Below the pieces are notes generated by a model. It was not told the DNA's origin. It saw only the letters and a program-made list of their open reading frames with translations, and ran no database searches. Positions 1-5,961 of a DNA stretch of 16,987 bases are shown piece after piece. The DNA comes from Pelotomaculum sp. UBA3102 (GTDB lineage Bacteria > Bacillota > Desulfotomaculia > Desulfotomaculales > Pelotomaculaceae), in the NCBI GenBank assembly GCA_002365865.1, contig DFAQ01000018.1, positions 1 to 16,987 on the forward strand. The letters run 5' to 3'. Numbering within the stretch: the first letter of the stretch is position 1; the number at the start of each line of letters is the position of its first letter. The translations under genes were made by a program, and so were the position numbers.

Positions 1-2
1 GG

Positions 3-302
3 TTACTTGGTAAGGTTGAGGATGGCCGGTTTGGCAGGGCCCTGGCGGGGCTGCAAGCCGGCTGGCAGTGGGAGTGTGAGGTGCGCCGCGCGGAGCGGGT
101 CGAGGGGCTGGTTCTCTACGGTGATAAGCGGTACCGGGTGGCCATCGAGCGGCGGGTCGCTCGGTGCTTTGCGCGGTGCAGCTGTGACGACGCGGTGTCG
201 CGCGGGGTGCTGTGCAAGCACGTTGCGTTTGCGGCTATGGCGGAGCTGGCGGCCGCGGCGGCGGCGCGCAGTAAGCACAGGCCGTTGCCGGAGCTGGGCT
301 AA
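3..302 (+). CDS. SWIM zinc-finger domain protein, C-terminal part (5' end outside window)
   Basis: The frame is open from the window edge, so the start lies upstream. About 99 residues are visible. Near the C-terminus the translation has CSCDDAVSRGVLCKHVAF, that is C-x-C-x9-C-x-H, the zinc ligand pattern of SWIM domains, preceded by the usual hydrophobic strands (GDKRYRVAIER). SWIM domains bind nucleic acid or protein partners. In bacteria they often sit in a protein next to, or fused with, an SNF2-type helicase, but whether that holds here cannot be seen. After the finger comes an alanine-rich tail that ends at TAA 300-302. The gene is much more GC-rich than the heme operon. The same bases also give longer arginine-rich open frames on both strands. 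I take this frame because only it carries a recognisable domain. The exact function is unknown. Confidence 0.8.
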   Translation, partial: LLGKVEDGRFGRALAGLQAGWQWECEVRRAERVEGLVLYGDKRYRVAIERRVARCFARCSCDDAVSRGVLCKHVAFAAMAELAAAAAARSKHRPLPELG

Positions 303-318
303 GCCCGGCTCTTTTTTT
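291..318 (+). terminator. Rho-independent terminator whose loop is the SWIM gene stop codon
   Basis: GAGCTGGGC (291-299) pairs with GCCCGGCTC (303-311) in a 9-bp stem with one T-G wobble. The three-base loop is the TAA stop codon. Seven T residues follow (312-318). The last codons of the SWIM gene form the left arm. Confidence 0.85.
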
Positions 319-403
319 GGTCGCGGCGGCGGGTGGCGGCAGCACCCCGGGGGAACGGGCGGTAGTCATCACCCAGAGGGTATACCGGAGGGTATTAATG
401 AAT

Positions 404-462
404 CGCCAGGCACCGGCCGGGTCCGGGGCATTTCTCTGGGGTAGCCCGGCCGGCCCCTGGCG
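404..462. repeat. Long GC-rich hairpin, copy 1 of a degenerate repeat
   Basis: Arms 404-421 and 445-462 pair at 16 of 18 positions (mismatches at 411/455 and 412/454), with a 23-base loop. The loop holds ATTTCTCTGGGGT and the right arm is followed by CTTTGAT. The hairpin at 741-804 has the same layout, a similar loop (ATTTCTTTAGGGCT) and the same CTTTGAT trailer, so the two look like diverged copies of one element. No open frame here looks like a protein. Confidence 0.65.
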
Positions 463-487
463 CTTTGATTCACCCTTGCTGGGGTCG

Positions 488-931
488 GGCAGAGTGCCGT
501 CTTTGCCTTTTAGGTTAGAACTCTGGGGTCCCGCAAAGCCGGCACCCTGCCCGGCTTCCGGGTCTTTAAATGCATGCCCTTCTCTGGGGTCGGCTTTTGG
601 GTCACGGCCGCGGGCAAAAAGCGCCCGCCGCCTGCTTCGGGGTCCTATACGCGGGCTTTTTCAGCCCGGCGCGGGCCGGCAGAGTGCCCGGGCCGGCTAC
701 GGTCATACTCATGGGTCAGCGCAGGCACACTGCCGGAAGGAAGGCACCGGTCCCGACCTGGTCTGGGTATTTCTTTAGGGCTACCAGGTCGGCACCGGTG
801 CCTTTGATCGAGCTTTTAACAGGTCGGGGCAGACTGCCGGTCATGCTGCTTACGGGTATGTTTTGGGGCCGCGCATGTCCGGCAGACTGCCTTTGCTTTG
901 CTATGGGGTCCCGCTCCGGCCGGCAGCTGCC
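488..931. repeat. Cluster of GGCA-N3-TGCC words and other short repeats in non-coding GC-rich DNA
   Basis: Seven copies of a small stem GGCA/TGCC around two or three bases are seen: GGCAGAGTGCC at 488 and 678, GGCACCCTGCC at 541, GGCACACTGCC at 724, GGCAGACTGCC at 828 and 881, and GGCAGCTGCC (shorter loop) at 922, which sits in the palindrome CGGCAGCTGCCG. Other recurring words are CTCTGGGGT at 434, 521 and 582, and CGGTCAT-R-CT at 700 and 838. Hairpin AAGCCGG/CCGGCTT lies at 536-557. Together with the two long hairpins this covers nearly the whole stretch 400-935. The open frames here (such as 317-778 and 570-1013) are proline-, glycine- and arginine-rich, with no recognisable domain and no good ribosome binding site, so I call the region non-coding. 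Confidence 0.6.
741..804. repeat. Long GC-rich hairpin, copy 2 of a degenerate repeat
   Basis: Arms 741-762 and 783-804 pair at 21 of 22 positions; the only mismatch is C752/C793. The loop is 20 bases. The arm contains CACCGGT and GACCTGGT. Sequence conservation between the two arms is far beyond chance and implies either selection on the structure or a recent origin as an inverted duplication. The loop and the CTTTGAT trailer match copy 1 at 404-462. Confidence 0.75.
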
Positions 932-1077
932 GACCGAGCCACAAAAGCGGAACGGCCGGGAAGTGCGCCCGGAACGATGGCCGGTAAACGCCGTGCTTAA
1001 CCTATTGTATTAATAAAGTGATTGCTGTCTACCCCCAATCAGTTTGCCCGGTCGCACCTCCCCGGCCTCATTCACCG

Positions 1078-1265
1078 GGCCGCCGGCTTCGCCCGCGGCC
1101 TTTGTACGCGCAACGTGGTATCGTCCCGCACACCCGCCCGGCGCAGGTGTTTGTTTGCGCGCGAGGCTTTTATGCACCGTGGGCGGCATCGCCGCCCGAA
1201 AACACAGGGGCCGCGGCTGCGGCCCCACGCGCGCTCCGCGCGCGCCCTTCCGCCGGGTTGCGGAA
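1078..1265. other. Run of consecutive strong GC-rich hairpins, no gene seen
   Basis: Hairpins in order: GGCCGC/GCGGCC (1078-1100, with an inner GGC-TTC-GCC stem); GGGCGGC-ATC-GCCGCCC (1181-1197); GGGGCCGC/GCGGCCCC (1207-1226, loop GGCT); CGCGCG/CGCGCG (1228-1242); and TTCCGC/GCGGAA (1248-1265). The last four are nearly contiguous. No open frame here resembles a protein. A 12-base palindrome TGAACATGTTCA follows at 1272-1283. The run could be a structured non-coding RNA, a boundary or replication-associated structure, or decayed repeats; the sequence does not decide. Its strand is unknown. Confidence 0.5.
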
Positions 1266-1433
1266 GCTTATTGAACATGTTCACGAGCAGCAAATAATGA
1301 TAAGCAGCACGGGAAAAGTCACTGCTATCGTTCCTACCCAAGTCCGGTTGCTACGCTTAGAAATATAGAAATTTATTATGGAAGCAAAAAAACGCCAGCC
1401 GGTTTCAAATAAATAAATCGTTCCCAGCATATG

Positions 1434-1528
1434 TGTTGCCGAATGAATAATAGTTGGTTAAAAGTAGAGGGAACTGGACTAAAGAAAAAATGATGTTGCC
1501 AAATCTGTTGCCATTTTGAGTGGCAACA
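1434..1528. repeat. Short repeats TGTTGCC, three direct and one inverted
   Basis: TGTTGCC occurs at 1434-1440, 1494-1500 and 1506-1512, and its complement GGCAACA at 1522-1528. The last direct and the inverted copy form a 7-bp hairpin GTTGCCA/TGGCAAC (1507-1527, loop of 7). This lies just past the tRNA-Sec terminator. It may be a protein binding array or chance in a short AT-rich stretch. Confidence 0.4.
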
Positions 1529-1532
1529 CAAT

Positions 1533-1561
1533 AACACAAAAGCCTCCGGAAACCCGGAGGC
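1533..1561 (-). terminator. Rho-independent terminator of the tRNA-Sec transcript
   Basis: Read on the minus strand, GCCTCCGG pairs with CCGGAGGC (1554-1561 with 1542-1549, four-base loop) and is followed by TTTTGTGTT. It starts 11 bases past the tRNA 3' end. Confidence 0.85.
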
Positions 1562-1572
1562 CTTGTCATTAC

Positions 1573-1670
1573 TGGCGGGAGTGTGTGAGAATCGAACTCA
1601 CCAGGGACGGGATCGCCGCCCCACGACTGGTTTTGAAGACCAGGAGCACCACCAGGCACCATCCACCCCC
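1573..1670 (-). tRNA. selC: tRNA-Sec (anticodon TCA)
   Basis: Selenocysteine tRNA that decodes UGA. The 98-base gene, with encoded CCA (1573-1575) and G discriminator, shows the special tRNA-Sec architecture. The 8-position acceptor has seven pairs, GGGGGTG/CACTCCC with one wobble. The six-pair D stem is GGTGCC/GGTGCT, allowing G-U pairs, with a four-base loop. The anticodon arm is CTGGT-CTTCAAA-ACCAG, giving TCA. A long variable arm and T arm GTGAG-TTCGATT-CTCAC follow. The eighth acceptor position is a G/A mismatch. The gene is transcribed alone from its own promoter and ends at its own terminator. selA, selB and selD are not in the window, and no gene here shows an in-frame UGA, so the selenoproteins must be elsewhere in the genome. 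Confidence 0.93.
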
Positions 1671-1698
1671 GTAAATATATCATTATTTAATGTTCTTA

Positions 1699-1727
1699 AT
1701 TATAGCACTTCATTTGTATCAAGGCAA
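1699..1727 (-). promoter_or_regulatory. Extended -10 promoter of tRNA-Sec
   Basis: On the minus strand: -35 TTGCCT (1722-1727), 17-base spacer, -10 TATAAT (1699-1704) preceded by TGC, an extended -10. The predicted transcript start near 1692 is about 20 bases before the tRNA 5' end. Confidence 0.8.
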
Positions 1728-2050
1728 GAAAATAACTTTCGAAATGATCAACAACCCCTCAAAGCCCGCAAATCTATGCCACATTTTAACTCTCTCCGTA
1801 ATACAAGAATTGATCTAACAATTTTCAACGTTATTCGAGAAGGATTTTAACTTTTATTATAGAATACTTAGCAGGATATGCAAATCTAGATAAGGTAATT
1901 ATAGAACGTAGATAACTGAAATATATCTATAAAAAAGCCTTTTTATTATGTTTCCGCCAGGAAGCCTTTCGTATATGTTGCATATATCAGAGTCTATATG
2001 TAATGTTTTTTTGTTTGTTTTTCAAAGGGTGGGGTAGGTGAATAAAAAAA
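1728..2050. other. AT-rich intergenic stretch before the heme operon
   Basis: No gene is seen in these bases. Composition is clearly more AT-rich than the operon that follows. The word AAGCCTTT occurs twice, 24 bases apart (near 1936 and 1960), and TATATG-TTG-CATATA forms a small hairpin near 1973. A weak sigma-A-like promoter for the + strand operon may be TTGCAT (1978-1983) with TAATGT (2001-2006) at 17 bases, but the -10 is poor. I recognise no riboswitch or T-box. Confidence 0.4.
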
Positions 2051-3022
2051 TTGAAAGTAATAGAATTGTTTAGTGAGATAAGGGAAGAGTTGCAAGTCGT
2101 AGAAAATGAATTAAGGTCTGTAGTCCGGACCCAAAATCAACTACTGACAGAAACCTCCACCCACCTGTTAAATGCCGGAGGAAAGCGTTTGCGCCCTGCC
2201 CTGAGTCTTTACGGAGCAACATTTTATAATTTTAACCTGGAAAAAGTTCTACCCCTGGCAGTCGCCCTGGAATTGATCCACATGGCTACACTGGTACACG
2301 ATGACGTTGTGGACGCTTCCATGACCCGCAGGGGTATTCCTACGGTAAAAGCTAAATGGGGTAATGGAATATCGACCCATATCGGCACCTACTTATTCGC
2401 AAAATCACTGATTCTTATCGCCGGGTATCAAGAAACCCCCTTAATTTCCAAGGTCCTTTCCGATACCAGCGTCAAGATGTGCGAGGGAGAGATTCAGCAG
2501 ATATCGACAACTTTTGATCTCCAGCAAAGCGTCAGGGAGTATTTTTACCGCATAAAACGAAAAACCGCTTTGCTCATAGCTGCCAGTATTCAGCTCGGAG
2601 CGGTGGCCTGCGGCGCACCGGCCGCTATCCACCTTCCCCTGCGCCGCTACGGTTACAATGTCGGCATGGCCTTCCAGGTTACGGACGATATTCTGGACCT
2701 GGTTGCCGATCAGAGCCAACTGGGCAAACCGGTTGGCAACGACTTACGTCAGGGTATTATTACCCTGCCGGTTATTTATGCCCTGGCTAACAGCACCGAC
2801 CGGAACAGACTGGCAGAAATTATTAATAAAACAAATAAAAATGATGATGAAGTACGGGAGGCCATAATAATTATCAGTAACAGCGGGGCTATAGATTACT
2901 CCTTTAAAATTTCCCGTAAATTTATTACCAAAGCAAAAGAAGCACTAAAAACCCTCCCGGATATTCCTACCCGAACAACTTTAAGCCGGGCGGCTGATTT
3001 TATCAATCTCAGGAAATATTAA
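2051..3022 (+). CDS. hepT: Long-chain trans-polyprenyl diphosphate synthase
   Basis: Condenses isopentenyl diphosphate with an allylic diphosphate to make a long all-trans chain, most likely the side chain of menaquinone. The 323-residue protein has the family marks: GGKRLRPA (43-50), the first aspartate-rich motif LVHDDVVD (DDxxD at 84-88), CEGEIQQ (144-150), and the second aspartate-rich motif FQVTDDILD (212-216). Length fits the catalytic subunit type (HepT/IspB/HexPS). The start is TTG: an in-frame TGA at 2039 blocks anything further upstream, and a purine-rich GGGGTAGGTG ends at 2040. It stands first in the heme operon, 35 bases before the next gene. Chain length, and whether a small partner subunit is needed, cannot be told from sequence alone, so the symbol is tentative. 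Confidence 0.88.
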   Translation: MKVIELFSEIREELQVVENELRSVVRTQNQLLTETSTHLLNAGGKRLRPALSLYGATFYNFNLEKVLPLAVALELIHMATLVHDDVVDASMTRRGIPTVKAKWGNGISTHIGTYLFAKSLILIAGYQETPLISKVLSDTSVKMCEGEIQQISTTFDLQQSVREYFYRIKRKTALLIAASIQLGAVACGAPAAIHLPLRRYGYNVGMAFQVTDDILDLVADQSQLGKPVGNDLRQGIITLPVIYALANSTDRNRLAEIINKTNKNDDEVREAIIIISNSGAIDYSFKISRKFITKAKEALKTLPDIPTRTTLSRAADFINLRKY

Positions 3023-3057
3023 AAATAATTCTAAAAAGATTTTTTCCGGGAGGAACG

Positions 3058-3726
3058 ATGGTATTGCCGGAACGTTATTCCATATCCCTTGACCTGATCG
3101 GTAAAGACTGCCTGGTTGTCGGCGGTGGACAAGTCGCCGAACGCAAAGTACTTTCATTGCTTGAATGCGGCGCCCGCGTGAAGTTAGTAAGCCCGGAAAT
3201 CTCCCCCGGACTCAGAACTCTGGTAGAAAACGGAGCCATTGTTTACCGGCTAGGCCGTTACCGTACTTCAGATTTAGAAGGGGTTTTCCTGGTAATTGGT
3301 GCGACTAACCGGGAAGAGGTGAACCGGCAAATATCTGACGACTGTTTGGCACAGAATTTACTGGTTAACATTGTCGACGACCCCGCAAAAGGTAATTTTT
3401 TCGTTCCGGCAGTGGCTAAACGCGGTTCATTAAGCATAACAGTATCAACCGGAGGCAAAAGTCCCATGCTGGCCAGGAAAATAAGGGAAGAGCTTGAGGA
3501 AATATACGGTCCGCAGTACGGAGAATTCTTGGACCTGCTTGGTGCCCTGCGCCTGGATTTATTCCGTAGTACCAGTGACAGCAAGAAAAAGAAACAGATT
3601 ATGGAAATCTTTTTCGACCGTGAAATTATGTCCCTTGTTAAAGAAAACCGGATGGATGAGGTAAAGGAGAGGTTGCTCAGTGCTTATTGTGGTAGTGGGT
3701 CTGAACCACCGGACGGCTCCAGTTGA
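3058..3726 (+). CDS. sirC: Precorrin-2 dehydrogenase (SirC / CysG N-domain / Met8 family)
   Basis: NAD-dependent oxidation of precorrin-2 to sirohydrochlorin, the step that commits uroporphyrinogen III to siroheme. Bifunctional relatives (Met8, CysG) also insert iron. The 222-residue protein opens with a Rossmann fold, CLVVGGGQVAERK (18-30), and has the family motif NIVDDPAKGNFFVPA (105-119) with the Asp pair at 108-109 where CysG/Met8 carry their catalytic aspartate. ITVSTGGKSPMLARKIRE (128-145) is also typical. A GGGAGG site at 3048-3053 supports ATG 3058. The end overlaps hemA by 47 bases. No separate chelatase (sirB/cbiK) is in the window, so this protein may do both steps or a chelatase is encoded elsewhere. 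Confidence 0.88.
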   Translation: MVLPERYSISLDLIGKDCLVVGGGQVAERKVLSLLECGARVKLVSPEISPGLRTLVENGAIVYRLGRYRTSDLEGVFLVIGATNREEVNRQISDDCLAQNLLVNIVDDPAKGNFFVPAVAKRGSLSITVSTGGKSPMLARKIREELEEIYGPQYGEFLDLLGALRLDLFRSTSDSKKKKQIMEIFFDREIMSLVKENRMDEVKERLLSAYCGSGSEPPDGSS

Positions 3727-5023
3727 AGTAAGGGAGAAAATGTCATTTTCAGACAAATCCCTTAAGAGCGCACTGGAAAAGCTGAAATCCTACCCTCTGA
3801 TTGAAGGGTGTGCCATTTTATCAACCTGTAACCGGACGGAAATATATGCTGCTACCATGGAAATGGATGAAGGGCTTAATTCCATTTGGGATTTTTTAGC
3901 GCAATGGTCGGGCATATATATTTCAGAAGTTAAAAATTTTACTTATTGCCATACTCTTTATGATACTATCCGCCACATTTTTCGGGTTGCGGCGGGCCTG
4001 GACTCGATGGTACTGGGTGAAACCCAAATCCTCGGGCAGGTCAGGGAGGCATACCAGAAAGCAGTAGCGTATAAAGCGACCAACGGGGTTTTAAATACCC
4101 TTTTTCAACAGGCAATCACAGTGGGCAAGAGGGTACGTTGCGAGACCGGCATCGACCGGAACGCCGTGTCCATAAGCTTTGTGGCCGTCGAAATGGCCAG
4201 GCGGCATCTGGGCAGTCTTGAAAACAGAATGGTTCTGGTCATCGGAGCGGGCAAAATGAGTGCCTTGACAGCCAAGCATCTGGTGGCAAACGGCGTTTCC
4301 GGAGTAATTGTTTCCAACCGTTCATTTGAACGGGCGGAAACTCTTGCCGCTCAGTTTCAGGGAAAAGCCGTCAAGTTCGACGAGCTTTATAAATACATGC
4401 AAGAAGCGGATATCGTAATCAGCTGCACCGCGGCCTCCCATTGCGTAATCAAGGCCGGAGAGGTAAGAAAAGTAATGGAAAAAAGGCGGGGCAGGGAAAT
4501 ATTTTTGGTTGATATTGCGGTTCCACGCGACATCGAAACAGAAGCCGGAAATATCGGGGGAGTTACCCTTTATGATATCGACGACTTGAAAAACGTGATT
4601 GACCATAACCTTTCCGAGCGCAGAACGGCAGCTATGAAAGCTGAAAAGATTATCGAAGAAGAACTGGACGAGTTTATGAAATGGTTGGGAATGCAGTTTG
4701 TCGTACCTACCATAGCGGCATTAAAACAGTGGGGGAACGTCATCAAACAAAAAGAACTTAAGCGCGCCCTGAACCGCCTGGGCGAGCTTTCCGATCATGA
4801 TAAAAAGGTTGTTTTTTCACTTGCCAATGCCATCGTCAACCAGATCCTTCATGTTCCGGTTGCACAACTAAAAAGCTACGCCCTGACTACCGAGGGCCAC
4901 CTTTATACCGAAATATTACAGAATCTTTTTAACCTGGAAGTCCCCGGACAAATGCCTAAAAAGCAGGTATCGCACGACAAAGAAGAAACGTTATACTTGA
5001 AAAAGGATCGTGGCCTGGTATGA
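3680..5023 (+). CDS. hemA: Glutamyl-tRNA reductase
   Basis: Reduces glutamyl-tRNA(Glu) with NADPH to glutamate-1-semialdehyde, the first step of C5 tetrapyrrole synthesis. The 447-residue protein begins with VVGLNHRTAPVEVREK. Catalytic Cys50 lies in LSTCNRTEIY, followed by AAGLDSMVLGETQILGQVR, then the NADPH domain (MVLVIGAGKMS) and a C-terminal dimerisation helix region. The GTG start at 3680 lies inside the end of the preceding gene. It is chosen because the family N-terminus begins exactly there and AAGGAGAGG (3664-3672) sits in front. The 47-base overlap suggests translational coupling. The stop overlaps hemC by four bases (ATGA). Length and motifs are normal. Confidence 0.97.
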   Translation: MLIVVVGLNHRTAPVEVREKMSFSDKSLKSALEKLKSYPLIEGCAILSTCNRTEIYAATMEMDEGLNSIWDFLAQWSGIYISEVKNFTYCHTLYDTIRHIFRVAAGLDSMVLGETQILGQVREAYQKAVAYKATNGVLNTLFQQAITVGKRVRCETGIDRNAVSISFVAVEMARRHLGSLENRMVLVIGAGKMSALTAKHLVANGVSGVIVSNRSFERAETLAAQFQGKAVKFDELYKYMQEADIVISCTAASHCVIKAGEVRKVMEKRRGREIFLVDIAVPRDIETEAGNIGGVTLYDIDDLKNVIDHNLSERRTAAMKAEKIIEEELDEFMKWLGMQFVVPTIAALKQWGNVIKQKELKRALNRLGELSDHDKKVVFSLANAIVNQILHVPVAQLKSYALTTEGHLYTEILQNLFNLEVPGQMPKKQVSHDKEETLYLKKDRGLV

Positions 5024-5961
5024 AACATGAAATCGTAGTCGGCACCAGGAAAAGCGAGCTCGCCATGCGGCAGGCCGATGGGGTGGTAAACCTGCTCAGT
5101 AATATGGTGCCCGAATACAGTTACCGCATTGAGGGCATCAGTACCCACGGTGACAATGTACTGGACGTGGCTCTTTCCAAAATAGGAGATAAGGGTCTTT
5201 TTACAAAAGAACTGGAAGCAGCCTTGCTCCGGGGTGAAATTGATTTAGCCGTCCACAGCATGAAAGACATGCCGACCGGTTTACCGGACGGTCTGGTTAT
5301 AGGAGCCGTATGCCGGAGGGAGTTCCCTGGGGACGTATTGATTTCCAGGGAAGGCAAATCTTTGGAAGCATTGCCCCCGGGCGCGGTAATCGGCACCAGC
5401 AGTCTCAGGCGCCGGGCCCAGCTGCTTCACTACCGCGGTGATTTTAAGGTTGCAAACTTGAGGGGGAATATCGGTACCCGGCTCCGTAAACTAGAAGAAG
5501 AAAATCTCGATGCCGTCATTCTCGCCGGGGCAGGACTGCACCGTATGGGCTGGGAACACAGGATCACCCAGGTACTCCCTCACAGCATATGCCTGCCGGC
5601 AGTAGGTCAGGGAGCAATTGGGGTGGAAGTACGGGCCGGCGACATAAAAGTGCGCCGGCTGGTTAATAAGATTGACCACTATGAATCGCACCTGGCTGTT
5701 ACCGCAGAGAGGTCCTTTCTTAAAAGGTTGGAAGGCGGTTGCCAGGTTCCTATCGGCGCATTTTGCTGTTTTGACGGAGAACGCCTGCAATTGGAGGGCG
5801 TTGTTGCCGGTCTTGACGGTAAACAATTGGTGCGTTCATCAATCAGCGGTGACACCGGTGAAGCCGCCGGTATAGGCATAAAACTGGCGGAGGATCTGTT
5901 GCGTTCCGGTGCCCGTGAAATACTCGAAAAAGCACGACAGGAGCACGGATGCAATGAATAA
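5020..5961 (+). CDS. hemC: Porphobilinogen deaminase (hydroxymethylbilane synthase)
   Basis: Joins four porphobilinogen molecules into hydroxymethylbilane using a covalently bound dipyrromethane cofactor. The 313-residue protein has GTRKSELAMRQAD (8-20), AVHSMKDMP (77-85), GTSSLRRRAQL (125-135), NLRGNIGTRLRKL (147-158) and LPAVGQGAIG (192-201). Cofactor-attaching Cys241 lies in EGGCQVPIGAFC. The ATG overlaps the hemA stop as ATGA, so translation is probably coupled. Its end overlaps the cobA-hemD start by eight bases. Nothing unusual is seen. Confidence 0.97.
   Translation: MKHEIVVGTRKSELAMRQADGVVNLLSNMVPEYSYRIEGISTHGDNVLDVALSKIGDKGLFTKELEAALLRGEIDLAVHSMKDMPTGLPDGLVIGAVCRREFPGDVLISREGKSLEALPPGAVIGTSSLRRRAQLLHYRGDFKVANLRGNIGTRLRKLEEENLDAVILAGAGLHRMGWEHRITQVLPHSICLPAVGQGAIGVEVRAGDIKVRRLVNKIDHYESHLAVTAERSFLKRLEGGCQVPIGAFCCFDGERLQLEGVVAGLDGKQLVRSSISGDTGEAAGIGIKLAEDLLRSGAREILEKARQEHGCNE

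Noticed and set aside
3..444. Arginine-rich open frames over the SWIM gene on both strands
   Set aside because: Only the frame ending at 302 shows a known domain (C-x-C-x9-C-x-H) and ends at a matching terminator.
404..931. CRISPR array
   Set aside because: Repeats are short, degenerate and irregularly spaced, with no unique spacers of constant length and no cas genes.
317..1013. Open + strand frames of about 150 residues (317-778 and 570-1013)
   Set aside because: Composition is what GC-rich DNA gives by chance, they overlap each other in different frames, have no recognisable domain or ribosome site, and run through the hairpin repeats.
1272..1283. TGAACATGTTCA as a LexA (SOS) box
   Set aside because: The Firmicute box needs four bases between GAAC and GTTC; here there are two, and no gene starts nearby.
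1010..1341. Several overlapping open frames on both strands
   Set aside because: They arise from GC-rich hairpin arms, have no ribosome site and no protein-like pattern.
1405..1850. Open frames on both strands across tRNA-Sec
   Set aside because: They lie over a clear tRNA gene with promoter and terminator and have no domain.
5909..5953. Upstream GTG start for the cobA-hemD fusion
   Set aside because: It would lie deep inside hemC and add residues unlike the family; ATG 5954 has a ribosome site and gives the normal N-terminus.
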